In this document: piece by piece, positions 8,422-16,960 of the stretch
How positions within the stretch are numbered: the stretch's first letter is position 1
How the letters are laid out: each line of letters begins with the position of its first letter
Source of the DNA: Planotetraspora phitsanulokensis
GTDB taxonomy: Bacteria; Actinomycetota; Actinomycetes; Streptosporangiales; Streptosporangiaceae
Length of the DNA stretch: 64,000 nt
Reading direction: 5' to 3'
Assembly: GCF_016863295.1 (NCBI RefSeq)
Contig: NZ_BOOP01000019.1
Coordinates: 186,001-250,000, forward strand
Position numbers and translations under genes: made by a program
The notes under the pieces: model-generated
What the model saw: only the letters and a program-made list of their open reading frames with translations
Told to the model about the DNA's origin: nothing
Databases searched by the model: none

Positions 8422-8937
8422 ATGCGGTGGGTATGGACGGCGGCGGTGGCGTCGCTCGCGGTGGCGACCCTCGGAGCGTGCAGCGGCACGGCCGACCACA
8501 CTTCGACCGGAGTGGCGACCAGCTACTTCCAGCGAGTGGGCCATCGCGACTACGCGGGCGCGTGCCAACTGCTCACGGACAGCCTGAAGGTCAAGCTCCA
8601 CGACTGCCCTACCGCCCTGGAACGCCAGCACGACAACCTCACCAGCACGGAACAAGCCGACCTGGACGACGCGACCGTGAGACGCGCCATCGACACCGGC
8701 AAGGACACGGTTGAGGTGCGTACGCAGGACATCGGGGAGCGGGGACGGCCGACGCCCACGAACACGCGCAAGGGCAAGCCGACGCCGAAGGTGAAGACCA
8801 CCTTCCTGCGCTCGCGCGCCGCGTCCGACATGACCGACAACAAGGGGCTCGTCCTGATGAAGGTCGGCGGCTCCGGGAGATCTCCGACTGCGGACTGTGA
8901 CCGTACGGGCCCCCGCGCATATCCCGCACAGCCGTGA
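8422..8937 (+). CDS. Small lipoprotein, function unknown
   Basis: A predicted exported lipoprotein of about 171 residues. The signal is MRWVWTAAVASLAVATLGAC, with the lipobox LGAC at residues 17-20 and Ser-Gly next. The mature part opens with VATSYFQRVGHRDYAGACQLLTDSLK, a pattern seen in many actinomycete lipoproteins of the NTF2/DUF4878 kind, where a small alpha+beta domain follows the anchor. The second half is charged and repetitive (RGRPTPTNTRKGKPTPKVKT), probably disordered. The last 25 residues lose this character, so a recent frameshift near the 3' end is possible. ATG at 8422 fits the signal better than 8389. Confidence 0.6.
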   Translation: MRWVWTAAVASLAVATLGACSGTADHTSTGVATSYFQRVGHRDYAGACQLLTDSLKVKLHDCPTALERQHDNLTSTEQADLDDATVRRAIDTGKDTVEVRTQDIGERGRPTPTNTRKGKPTPKVKTTFLRSRAASDMTDNKGLVLMKVGGSGRSPTADCDRTGPRAYPAQP

Positions 8938-9290
8938 AATCCCCCTCAGGCACATCCATCCTGGGCTTCCCGCTGGTCGTGAGTCGTACGCGCGTCCGTT
9001 GCCGTACCTCGACACCACTTGCAGAGCGGTCCACATGATCGAGATCGATGGCCAGAACGCCGCCTGCGCCGACCTGGTGGAGGCCATCCCCGCGTGAGAT
9101 CGCGGCGGTCGCGGGAGGCGACCCCTGACACCCTCCTGAACATTCCGCTAACGCAGCGTGTCCCTCTTGCACGTACACGTAACAGGTGGCGGCATTTAGG
9201 CGATTTTCCCTAGGCCCTTCCCCGCAGAAGAGAGAGTCCTGGCGCCCCCGATCCCAATGCCCCTGATGTTCGATCTAGGAGCAAAGTCCT
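8938..9290. other. Intergenic stretch, promoter region of the nuclease gene
   Basis: No coding frame is supported. The 3' part must hold the promoter and leader of the ExeM-type nuclease gene; its AGGAG ribosome-binding site is just before 9291. No clear riboswitch or terminator fold was found. Confidence 0.4.
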
Positions 9291-11738
9291 GTGGCAATCC
9301 CCAGAACACGTCGGCTTGTCGCGGCGGCGAGTCTGCCGCTGATGGTCGCGGCGACCATGGCACTACAACCCGGCACCGCGAACGCCCTCTCATCCGACGT
9401 CGTCATCTCCGCTGTGTACGGCGGCGGCGGCAATGCCCAAGCCGTCATCAAGAACGACTACATCGAGCTGGCCAACACCACCGACCACCCCATCGACGTC
9501 TCGGCCTGGAGCGTTCAGTACGCCTCGGCCGCGGGCGCCGTCTTTCAGATGACCAATCTGACCGGCAGCATCCCCGCGCACGGCAGGTACCTGGTCCAGG
9601 AGGCTGCGGGCGCCGGCGGCACCCTGGCGCTGCCCACGCCCGACGCCATCGGCTCGATCCCCATGTCCGCGACCTCTGGTGTCGTCGCGCTGGTCACGGC
9701 CCAAATCCTGCTGGTGGGCTGCGGCATCAGCTGCGCGACTGCTCCGAACGTCAAGGACCTGGTCGGTTACGGCGCGACCGCGAACGTCGAGACGGCCGCC
9801 GCGCCCGGGCTCACGAACACCACGGCCAACGCCCGCAGCGGAGCGCTGATCGACACCGACAACAACGCCGCCGACTTCACCGCCGGCGTGCCGAAGGCCA
9901 CCAACTCCGCGGGTACCACGGTCACCGCGGACGACTCGGGCGGCCCAGGCGACCCGACCCCCGGCACCGTGCGCATCCATGACATCCAGGGCACGGGCCG
10001 GATCTCCCCGATCGTCGGGCAGAACGTCACGAACGTCCCGGGCATCGTCACGGCCGTCCGGGTGACCGGCAACGCGCGCGGTTTCTGGTTCCAGGACCCC
10101 GGCGCCGACGCCGACGCCCTGTCCAGCGAGGGCATGTTCGTCTTCATGGGCTCGACGTCGCCGGCGGTGGCCATCGGGGACTCCGTCCTGGTCTCCGGCC
10201 GCGTCACCGAGTTCCGCCCTGCCGCCGGCGCGCAGAGCCTCACCGAACTCGGCGGCACGATCACCACCACCAAGCTCAGCAGCGGCAACGCGCTGCCCGC
10301 GGCCGTACCGGTCGCCTTACCCGACGCCTACACCAAGAGCGGCAGCCTCGAGGCCCAACCTTTGGAGCCGTCCTCCTACGTGCTGGACTGGCTGGAGATC
10401 CACGAGGGCATGCGGGTCACCATCGCCCAGGACACCCGCCTGGTCAGCCCGGTCAACACGGAGTTCTCCGAGCTGTGGGTGACCCTCAAGCCGGGCCAGA
10501 ACCCGACCCCGCGCGGTGGTTCCATCTACAAGACCTACGACGATCCCAACAGCGGCCGCCTGATGATCGTCGCACTGAACGGCGCGCCCGCCGCCAACGT
10601 CGGCTCCACGCTGGCCGTCGGCACCACTGGACCGGTGGACTACCAGTCGTTCGGCGGTTACGTCGTGCAGGCCACCCAGCTCGGCACGATCACCGAGGGC
10701 GGCCTCAAGCGCCAGAAGGTGCTCCCGCCGACGAAGAAGCACGACCTGTCCGTCGCGACCTACAACGTCGAGAACCTCACCGCCACCGACCCGGACACCA
10801 AGTTCACGCGACTGGCCGAGGCGGTCGTCACCAACCTCGGCGCGCCCGACATCCTCGCCCTGGAGGAAATCCAGGACAACAACGGCACCACCGACAACGG
10901 CGTCGTCGCAGCCGACCAGACCATCGCGAAGTTCACCGCGGCCATCCGGGCCGCGGGCGGCCCCACGTACGCATGGCGCTCCATCGACCCGAACAACGAC
11001 ACCGACGGCGGCGCACCCGGTGGCAACATCCGCCAAGGGTTCCTGTTCAATCCCGGGCAGGTGACATTCGTCGACCGCCCCGGCGGTGACGCCGACACAG
11101 CCGTGTCCGTCATCCGCAAGCACGGGGCCGGCAACCAGATCTCCCTGTCGGTCTCACCCGGCCGGATCAACCCGACCAGCGACGCCTGGGCCACCAGCCG
11201 CAAGCCACTCGTCGGCGAGTTCCGCTACCACGGCAACCAGCAACTGTTCGTCATCGCCAACCACTTCAACTCCAAGGGCGGCGACGCCCCGCTGAGCGCC
11301 GCCGTCCAGCCCCCGGTCCGCAGCAGCGAAGTCCAGCGCATCGCCCAGGCAACCGAGGTCCACAACTTCGTCAAGGACCTGTCCGACAAGAGCGGCGGCA
11401 GCGCCCAGGTCATCGTGCTGGGCGATCTCAACGACTACCAGTTCAGCCCCGCCATCCAGACCCTCACCGGCAACGGCACCGTCCTGAAGACCCTGATCGA
11501 CACCCTGCCCGCCGACCAGCGCTACAGCTACATCTTCGATGGCAACTCCCAGGTCCTCGACCACATCCTCATCAGCCCCGCCATCAAGGGCTACTCCTAC
11601 GGCGTCGTCCACATCAACGCCGAATTCTCCGACCAGGCCAGTGACCACGATCCCCAGATCGTCCGCATCCTCGCCGGCTGCAACGGACACCGGCTCCCCG
11701 CCCGCTGCCTCCCCGGTAGCCCTGTAGTAGACGAGTAA
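9291..11738 (+). CDS. Secreted ExeM/NucH-family endonuclease with lamin-tail domain
   Basis: A large extracellular nuclease of 815 residues. The signal peptide (RRLVAAASLPLMVAATMALQ...ANA) ends near residue 32. Residues 35-195 are a lamin-tail domain (VVISAVYGGGGNAQAVIKNDYIELAN, IDVSAWSVQY, IPAHGRYLVQE). Residues 230-470 are an OB-like region common to this family (IHDIQGTGRISPIVGQNV, ITTTK). Residues 480-790 are the endonuclease/exonuclease/phosphatase domain with every catalytic motif: ATYNVENL, DILALEEIQD, IANHFNSKGGD, VLGDLNDY and SDQASDHDPQ. These enzymes degrade extracellular DNA for nutrients or biofilm control. It begins at a GTG with AGGAG upstream and has a strong terminator. The last 18 residues (NGHRLPARCLPGSPVVDE) are unlike the family end. 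Confidence 0.92.
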   Translation: MAIPRTRRLVAAASLPLMVAATMALQPGTANALSSDVVISAVYGGGGNAQAVIKNDYIELANTTDHPIDVSAWSVQYASAAGAVFQMTNLTGSIPAHGRYLVQEAAGAGGTLALPTPDAIGSIPMSATSGVVALVTAQILLVGCGISCATAPNVKDLVGYGATANVETAAAPGLTNTTANARSGALIDTDNNAADFTAGVPKATNSAGTTVTADDSGGPGDPTPGTVRIHDIQGTGRISPIVGQNVTNVPGIVTAVRVTGNARGFWFQDPGADADALSSEGMFVFMGSTSPAVAIGDSVLVSGRVTEFRPAAGAQSLTELGGTITTTKLSSGNALPAAVPVALPDAYTKSGSLEAQPLEPSSYVLDWLEIHEGMRVTIAQDTRLVSPVNTEFSELWVTLKPGQNPTPRGGSIYKTYDDPNSGRLMIVALNGAPAANVGSTLAVGTTGPVDYQSFGGYVVQATQLGTITEGGLKRQKVLPPTKKHDLSVATYNVENLTATDPDTKFTRLAEAVVTNLGAPDILALEEIQDNNGTTDNGVVAADQTIAKFTAAIRAAGGPTYAWRSIDPNNDTDGGAPGGNIRQGFLFNPGQVTFVDRPGGDADTAVSVIRKHGAGNQISLSVSPGRINPTSDAWATSRKPLVGEFRYHGNQQLFVIANHFNSKGGDAPLSAAVQPPVRSSEVQRIAQATEVHNFVKDLSDKSGGSAQVIVLGDLNDYQFSPAIQTLTGNGTVLKTLIDTLPADQRYSYIFDGNSQVLDHILISPAIKGYSYGVVHINAEFSDQASDHDPQIVRILAGCNGHRLPARCLPGSPVVDE

Positions 11739-11744
11739 CCCACA

Positions 11745-11776
11745 AAGCGCCCGCCCATGAAGGGCGGGCGCTTTTC
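11745..11776 (+). terminator. Strong terminator of the nuclease gene
   Basis: A perfect 12-bp stem (AAGCGCCCGCCC and its complement) with a 5-nt loop, followed by TTTTC, 6 bp after the stop. Confidence 0.9.
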
Positions 11777-11783
11777 TCGCGGT

Positions 11784-12023
11784 CTTCACGCGACGGCGGT
11801 GCTGCCGGCCCTGTTGGCCGCTACCTCCCCCGACGCACGCGGCGCTCGCCTCTACGGTCCCAGCGGTCTCGGGAACCTGTCCGGCGCGCCCGCCGAACAG
11901 ACCGTCTACTCCCGGCTTCGCAGCGAGGACGACACCAACCGCATTTGGCAGAGTTCCGAGGAGCTCACCGGCACCTCTTTCCCGGTTGCGCTGTCCATGA
12001 CCGATCCGAGGGGCGGCAGGTGA
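11784..12023 (+). pseudogene. C-terminal stump of a short-chain dehydrogenase
   Basis: This open frame begins inside the nuclease terminator and has no start signal, but its translation is a typical SDR C-terminus of the protochlorophyllide-reductase-like group: LHATAVLPALLAATSPDARG, then ARLYGPSGLGNLSGAPAEQT, LRSEDDTNRIWQSSEELTG. The phrase GPSG...GxPxE and the ending WxxSEELTG are characteristic of that group. The Rossmann half and active site are missing, so it is the remnant of a gene whose 5' part was lost, probably when the nuclease gene arrived. Confidence 0.7.
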
Positions 12024-12098
12024 GAGACTCACCGGGGTCGACCGCCGGGGCCGACTTTACTCACAGGCCGTGACCTGCAGCGGGAGATTCACGACGGC

Positions 12099-12653
12099 TC
12101 AGCCCGCCCGCGTCTGCCCCATGATCGCCGATCCAGGAGCATCAGGGTCCTCACTGGTGATCAGCACCCAGACGCCTTCGGCGTACTCCTGGCGGGAGAT
12201 CCTGCCGTCGCCGTCGGTGTCCAGTTGAGCGAAAGCACCCTCGGCCACCCCGTGGGGGACACCCAACGCGCTGAAGAGGCGATCGAGTTCCGGCGCCGAG
12301 ATGAAACCGTCTTCGTCGATGTCGGCGGCGTCGAAGCCGGCGCACGACAGCGCTAGGGTCATCTGCTGGAACTGCGGATGGCCCGCGACCAAGTGGTCCA
12401 CCGCCTGGACGAATTCCGCCTCGCTCACCGCGGCATCGCCATCGAGGTCGGCGTCCTCGCGGACGTGTTCCCACCAGTCCGCGCACAACTGCTGAAGGGC
12501 CTGATGCTGACGCGAGCCCGGGTCGAGGGCCAACGCGGCACATGCCCCGTCCGCGATGCGCTTGAAGTCATCGGCAGCGATCTGCCCGTCGCCAGTGCTG
12601 TCAAGCAGGGCGAACAGGGCAGCGACGTTGGACTCACGGAGAGAACGGGTCAC
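12099..12653 (-). CDS. Four-EF-hand calcium-binding protein (calerythrin-like)
   Basis: A 184-residue cytoplasmic protein with four EF-hand loops. The loops are DSTGDGQIAADD (about residues 18-29), DADLDGDAAVSE (about 67-78), DIDEDGFISAPE (about 115-126) and DTDGDGRISRQE (about 145-156). Positions 1, 3, 5 and 12 carry acidic or liganding residues, and each loop has a Gly at position 6 and a hydrophobic residue at position 8, so all four could bind calcium; loop 1 has Asp instead of Glu at position 12. Such calerythrin-like proteins of actinomycetes are thought to buffer or sense calcium, with no partner shown here. It is monocistronic. Confidence 0.88.
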   Translation of the reverse strand: MTRSLRESNVAALFALLDSTGDGQIAADDFKRIADGACAALALDPGSRQHQALQQLCADWWEHVREDADLDGDAAVSEAEFVQAVDHLVAGHPQFQQMTLALSCAGFDAADIDEDGFISAPELDRLFSALGVPHGVAEGAFAQLDTDGDGRISRQEYAEGVWVLITSEDPDAPGSAIMGQTRAG

Positions 12654-13022
12654 AGGAGTACCTCCCGGATCGAACGGCGTGGATCAGGACCGCTCCCTAA
12701 GTATCCGGATGGCTCCGTTCAGTGACAGATGGTGTCGTGGTAGCGACGCGGCAACACTAATGTGCCTTGAGAGACCGCGTGCGAGTAGTACGCCGGTGTT
12801 CACGAAGGACCGGCCTCAGGGAGAGAGTCCGACACCAGAGGCTCTACGCCCGGATACCAGGACGGGCGACTATGGGTGTCAAGCCATGTGGATCGTCATC
12901 CACGCCTCAGCACATCATCTCCGATGATCCCGAATCTTTCCGCCGATGCCGCCGCCGACGCGGATGCGACGCGAGCAGCCGTAGAGGGCCGGGGATGACC
13001 ATGCATAGCCGGACACATAGCA

Positions 13023-13061
13023 AGAGGCCCGCCGCCGCGTTTCCGCAGGTGACGGGCCTCT
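13023..13061 (-). terminator. Hairpin beside the tRNA-like remnant
   Basis: AGAGGCCCG and CGGGCCTCT form a 9-bp stem over a GC-rich loop, just after the 3' end of the tRNA-Tyr-like sequence on the minus strand. tRNA genes here are followed by similar hairpins. Confidence 0.6.
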
Positions 13062-13073
13062 TCAGGCTTGTGT

Positions 13074-13149
13074 GACAGGTCCAGGGTCCGAACCTGGGTA
13101 GGTTGAGCCGACGGTTTACAGTCCCGTCGCGGTCACGTCTTGACCTGCG
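13074..13149 (-). pseudogene. Decayed tRNA-Tyr(GTA)-like sequence
   Basis: Read on the minus strand, this stretch has a T-arm with a 5-bp stem (CCAGG/CCTGG) and 7-nt loop TTCGGAC, a 13-nt class-II variable region, an anticodon-like loop containing CTGTAAA with anticodon GTA inside a GACGG/CCGTC stem, and acceptor halves CGCAGGT and ACCTGTC that pair at five of seven positions. Against it being functional: the anticodon loop is 9 nt, the D-arm is too short, T-loop A58 is G, and no CCA follows. It looks like a degenerate tRNA, perhaps an old integration site. Confidence 0.45.
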
Positions 13150-13234
13150 ATTTCTCTCAAAACCACCCCATCCTGGCCGCGTATCGGCGTCGCGACGACA
13201 TCCCAGCTTGGTACCTCCCTTCAGAGGCCACGGG

Positions 13235-13897
13235 TTACAGGCTGCGGGCGGTGATGTCACCGTTCGAGGTGGTGGCCTGGATCTCGAGTTCAGCGGTGCC
13301 GTCGTTCTTGAGAGCGTTGGCGATACGGCCGTGGCTGGTACCGGCGTCCAGAGCCGCCGAGACTCCGGCGGCGGCGCCGACCGAGATGTCGCCGGACTGG
13401 GTGCGCAGCACGACCTTGCCGCCCGTGGCCTCGGCGATCCGGATGTCGCCCCGTGCGGTGCTGATCTGCGCGGGGCCGCCCAACCGGCCGACCTCGACAT
13501 CGCCGTCGACCGCGGTGAGGCGCATGCCCGCAGCCTCGTCGATCGTGATCTGGCTGTACGCGCCTTCGAAGTCGACGTCGCCGAGGCGGCCGACGGTCCG
13601 CAGTTCAGCACTGGCCGCCTTAGCCTCGACGCGGGACCCGGCAGGCAGCCTGACCGTCACCTCGATGGACCCAGACGGGCCGAAGTACTGGTTCTTCACC
13701 GGGGTCTCGATCCGCAGGACGCCGTCGGCGTACGCGACCGTGGTCTGCTCCGCCGCATTCACGTCGCGGCTCTTCGAGGCGTTCGCGGGCAGGACCTCGA
13801 CCGTGGTGTCGGTACGGTCGGCGGCGATGAACTGGACGCGTCCCGCGGGGATGTGCAGGAGGGCGAAGATCGGGGCGGGGGTGTCGAACGTCTGCAT
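13235..13897 (-). CDS. DUF4097-family beta-strand repeat protein
   Basis: A 220-residue protein of the DUF4097/DUF4098 adhesin-like family. The start MQTFDTPAPIFALLHIPAGRVQFIAADRTDTTVEVLP is the family's N-terminal strand pair; then come repeating strands typical of a beta-helix-like fold: SGSIEVTVRLPAGSRVEAKAA, AELRTVGRLGDVDFEGAYSQ, AVDGDVEVGRLGG, TARGDIRIAEATGG, TQSGDISVGAA, TTSNGDITAR. The GD-I/V spacing every 20 or so residues is the hallmark. No signal peptide is present, as in many actinomycete members, which often pair with a PadR or TetR regulator; none is adjacent here. Of two consecutive ATG codons, 13897 has AAGGAG at better spacing. Confidence 0.85.
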   Translation of the reverse strand: MQTFDTPAPIFALLHIPAGRVQFIAADRTDTTVEVLPANASKSRDVNAAEQTTVAYADGVLRIETPVKNQYFGPSGSIEVTVRLPAGSRVEAKAASAELRTVGRLGDVDFEGAYSQITIDEAAGMRLTAVDGDVEVGRLGGPAQISTARGDIRIAEATGGKVVLRTQSGDISVGAAAGVSAALDAGTSHGRIANALKNDGTAELEIQATTSNGDITARSL

Positions 13898-14197
13898 CAT
13901 GTGCTCCTTGTGTTGGTGTGGCCCAGTTCGCAACCCCGAGGCCGCGTCGCTGAACCGTTCATGGCATTCACCATCGCCGACCGCACTGATACTGGGCTGT
14001 CGCCGTCCTGACGCCGCCGCTGATATACGGCGGGAAGTAGCCGGCCGGGCATGACCCCGTGGCCGCGTAGTGCAGACAGTCGATGAAAGTGGAGTTCGGC
14101 CCCGGGGCATGATCCCGGCCTGCTCTCACCCACCACAGGGTTGCGCACGTTCGGCCCGGCGGAGGATGACGGCGTGGCCCGCGATAGCGTCCCGAGG

Positions 14198-14989
14198 ATG
14201 GAGATACGCCTGGCCGGTGACGGTGACGTCGCCGAAATCGCCCGCATCGCAACCGCCAACGGGGACGGCGACGGCGCGAATCCGCGGTATGTCGCCCATC
14301 TCCGCGGTAACGGCGGGTTCCTGGTCGCGGTGACCGGGGGCGAGGTGGCCGGATACTGCGCCACCCGCCGGTTCGCCGGGGCGACGATGTTGTGCGACCT
14401 GTTCGTCGACCCCGCCCGGCACGGCCGCGGCGTGGGTCGCAGCCTGCTCGAGGCGGCATTTCCTGGCTCAGGAGCGAGGTTCACCTTCGCCTCGCAGGAC
14501 CCTCGGGCGATGCCCCTGTACCTGCGTCACGGCATGCGGCCGCGATGGCCGCTGCTCTATCTCAGCGGCCCGCCAGGCCGCGGCGCGGAGCCGTCCGCGC
14601 GCAGAGTCGACGTCGTCGACGCGGGCGCCGCCGAGTCGCTGCTCACCGGCGTGGACCGCACGGCCGACTACGCCTACTGGGCCGTCACGCCGGGGACGAA
14701 CGGAGTGCTCGTGTACGACGACGGCGGCGCGGTCGCCGCCGCGGGAGTGGCCGGGCCCGACAACCTGATCCACCTGACCACCGCCGGCAGCCACGACCCC
14801 GCCGCCGCCCTGCGGAGCGCCCTCACCGTCTTCGACGCCCCGACGGTACGGCTCTGCCTGCCCGGCCCCCATCCGGCGGTCGAGGACCTCTTGCGAGCCC
14901 GCTGGCGGATCGACACCTACGACCACCACATGTCGAGCGTCGCCGACATCATCGGCTCCGACCGGGTCCTGTCACCGTCTCTCGCCTGA
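14198..14989 (+). CDS. GNAT-family N-acetyltransferase
   Basis: A 263-residue acetyltransferase, probably a tandem GNAT-like protein. The N-terminal half (1-130) is a full GNAT core: MEIRLAGDGDVAEIARIATANG, GGFLVAVTGGEVAGYCATR, MLCDLFVDPARHGRGVGRSLLEAA with the acetyl-CoA loop RHGRGVG, then RFTFASQDPRAMPLYLRHGM, the C-terminal helix and strand. Residues 135-263 look like a second, degenerate GNAT-like half with no loop (VLVYDDGGAVAAAGVAG, TVRLCLPGPHPAVEDLLRARWRI). The substrate is unknown. ATG at 14198 sits directly before the core; 14141 would add 19 residues without structure. Confidence 0.85.
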   Translation: MEIRLAGDGDVAEIARIATANGDGDGANPRYVAHLRGNGGFLVAVTGGEVAGYCATRRFAGATMLCDLFVDPARHGRGVGRSLLEAAFPGSGARFTFASQDPRAMPLYLRHGMRPRWPLLYLSGPPGRGAEPSARRVDVVDAGAAESLLTGVDRTADYAYWAVTPGTNGVLVYDDGGAVAAAGVAGPDNLIHLTTAGSHDPAAALRSALTVFDAPTVRLCLPGPHPAVEDLLRARWRIDTYDHHMSSVADIIGSDRVLSPSLA

Positions 14990-15071
14990 AGTCGTCCGGC
15001 GGCCGGGGAGTGCTCATCCGACCAGGAGAGGCGATGCGGCGCAGCCTCTCGCGGGCGTCCGCAGTCGGTGA

Positions 15072-15728
15072 TCAGGCGATCCGGTAGCCGACTCCTCGCG
15101 CCGTCGCGATGACCGGCGGGTCGCCGAGCTTGCGCCGCAGCCGGCCTACCGTGACCGTGACGGTGTTGGTGAAACTGTCGGCGTTTTCGTCCCATACCTG
15201 CTCGAGCAGGGTTTCGGTGCTCAGGAAGCCCGGGCTTGCCCGCAGCAGCGCATCGAGCACGGCGAACTCCTTCACTGAGAGGTCAAGCTGCCGCCCGTCA
15301 CGAACAGCGGTTCGGCGTACCGGGTCCAGCGCGATCCCGGCCACGTGCAGCATGCGGGGCCGCGCGTCCGGTTTGCGGCGGGCCAGCGCCTGGATGCGCA
15401 GGATCAGCTCCGGGAAGTGGAACGGCTTGGCGAGATAGTCGTCCGCGCCCAGGGTCAACCCGCTGACCCGGTCGCCGGGCGCACTGGCCGCGGTCAGCAT
15501 CAGCACCATCGGCCGGTCCGGCCGCTCGGTGATCATCTGGCACAGAGTATCGCCGTGCAGACTGGGCAGGTCCCGGTCCAGGACCACCACGTCGTACGCG
15601 GTGAGGTCCAGCTTGGCGGCGGCGGTAAGCCCGTCGTACGCCAGGTCAACGGCCATCCCCTGGTCGCGTAGCCCTTCGGCGACGACCTCGGCGAGGGCGT
15701 CGTCGTCTTCGGCCACCAGGATCCTCAC
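15072..15728 (-). CDS. OmpR/PhoB-type response regulator
   Basis: A two-component response regulator of 218 residues. The receiver domain (1-115) has the acidic pair and phospho-acceptor in VRILVAEDDDALAE and VVVLDRDLPSLHG, Thr in VLMLTAASAPGDRV and Lys in LGADDYLAKPFHFPEL. Residues 125-215 are the winged-helix domain: LDLSVKEFAVLDALLRASPGFLSTETLLEQVWDE, TVTVGRLRRKLGD, ATARGVGYRI. The GTG start overlaps the kinase stop by four bases (GTGA), so the two are translationally coupled. The kinase comes first in the transcript, the reverse of the usual order. The likely target is the divergent ABC-permease-like gene. Confidence 0.93.
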   Translation of the reverse strand: MRILVAEDDDALAEVVAEGLRDQGMAVDLAYDGLTAAAKLDLTAYDVVVLDRDLPSLHGDTLCQMITERPDRPMVLMLTAASAPGDRVSGLTLGADDYLAKPFHFPELILRIQALARRKPDARPRMLHVAGIALDPVRRTAVRDGRQLDLSVKEFAVLDALLRASPGFLSTETLLEQVWDENADSFTNTVTVTVGRLRRKLGDPPVIATARGVGYRIA

Positions 15729-16885
15729 GTCCCCACTGGCACTTTCGCGGCCGGAAGGGTGATCGACACGCGTAGGCCGCCCTCTGCCCGGGCAAGCAGG
15801 GCGAGCCGGCCGCCGTGGGCGGCGGCCACGGCCGCCACAATCGACAGGCCCAGACCCGAGGAGCCGGTACGTTCGCCGCCGAGCCGCTCGAAAGGCTGCG
15901 CCAACCGGTCGACCTTCCGCTGGTCGAGGACGGGCCCGCCGGTCTCGACGATCAGCGCCGTCTCCTGCGCTTTCGCGAACCCGGTGATCTCGATCCATCC
16001 GCCGTTCGCGTTGTGGGTCACGGCGTTGTCGACGACGTTGCCCACCAGCCGCGCCAGCAGCGCCGGGCTGCCCTCGGCCGCCGTTGCCGGCGGCACGTCC
16101 ACCGTCAAACTCAGCCCCTTCCGCCGCACGTCTGCGGACCGTTCCCGCAGTGCGGCGTCGATGAGGTCGCCGAGGTCGACCGGTGCGGCGTCGGCCAGCG
16201 CGCCATGCTGCGCCCGGGCCAGCACGAGGAACCCGTCGAGCAGGTGATCGACCCGGTCAAGTTGCCGACGCAGACGGTCCGCGAGCGCCACCGTCGAGGC
16301 GGCAGGGTCGGGCTTGGCGACCGCGACGTCCAGCGACGCCCGCATCGTCGCCAGCGGCGTACGCAGCTCATGGGACGCGTTGGCGACGAAGCGCCGCTGC
16401 GCGGTGAACGATGCCTCAAGCCGTCCGAGCAACTCATCGATGGTGTCGGCGAGGTCCTTCACCTCGTCCGCCGGACCGGTGACGGCCAGCCGCTGACCCA
16501 GGCTGTCGGCGGAGATGCGCCGGGTGACAGCCGCGATGAGCCGCAGCGGCCGCAGGACCCGCTTGGCCAGGACCCGGCCGAGCAGCAACGAGACGACTGC
16601 CATCACGATCAGCGCCAGCAGCGAGCCGGCCAGCAGCTGGCTGGACTGCTGCGCATGCACCGCGGCCAGTTGGTCCTCCAACTCCCGGACGCGCTGCTGT
16701 GCCGCAGTGACGCTGCCCTGGTCGGGGAGATTTCCAGCCGGGGAGACGTTGCTCAGGCTGCCGCCGGAGAGCAGGAAGACCAGGCCCAGCAGCCCGACAC
16801 CCGACAGGAGGAACACAACGGCGTACAACATCGTGAACCGTGCTCCCACGGTCCCACTGCGCAGCCCGATCATGCTGCCCAGCAT
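15725..16885 (-). CDS. Sensor histidine kinase
   Basis: A membrane histidine kinase of about 386 residues. TM1 is residues 18-42 (FTMLYAVVFLLSGVGLLGLVFLL), followed by a short extracytoplasmic sensor of about 40 residues rich in Gln, then TM2 (LLAGSLLALIVMAVVSLLL). HAMP follows (RVLRPLRLIAAVTRRISADSLGQRLAVTGPADEV), then the HisKA box FVANASHELRTPLATMRAS with the phospho-His, the N-box LVGNVVDNAVTHNANGG, and G-boxes GGPVLDQRKVDRLAQPFERLGG and SSGLGLSIVAAVAAAHGG. The D of the usual DxGxG motif is Glu (VETGGP), a conservative change. The small sensor suggests detection of a membrane-proximal signal such as an antibiotic or peptide. It is coupled to the regulator by overlap. Confidence 0.93.
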   Translation of the reverse strand: MLGSMIGLRSGTVGARFTMLYAVVFLLSGVGLLGLVFLLSGGSLSNVSPAGNLPDQGSVTAAQQRVRELEDQLAAVHAQQSSQLLAGSLLALIVMAVVSLLLGRVLAKRVLRPLRLIAAVTRRISADSLGQRLAVTGPADEVKDLADTIDELLGRLEASFTAQRRFVANASHELRTPLATMRASLDVAVAKPDPAASTVALADRLRRQLDRVDHLLDGFLVLARAQHGALADAAPVDLGDLIDAALRERSADVRRKGLSLTVDVPPATAAEGSPALLARLVGNVVDNAVTHNANGGWIEITGFAKAQETALIVETGGPVLDQRKVDRLAQPFERLGGERTGSSGLGLSIVAAVAAAHGGRLALLARAEGGLRVSITLPAAKVPVGT

Positions 16886-16960
16886 GCCCTGGGAAAGCTA
16901 ACAACAGAATGACAGCACCGCTTCGGGTCGTGTTACGCACCGATCCGTAGAACCGACGGC

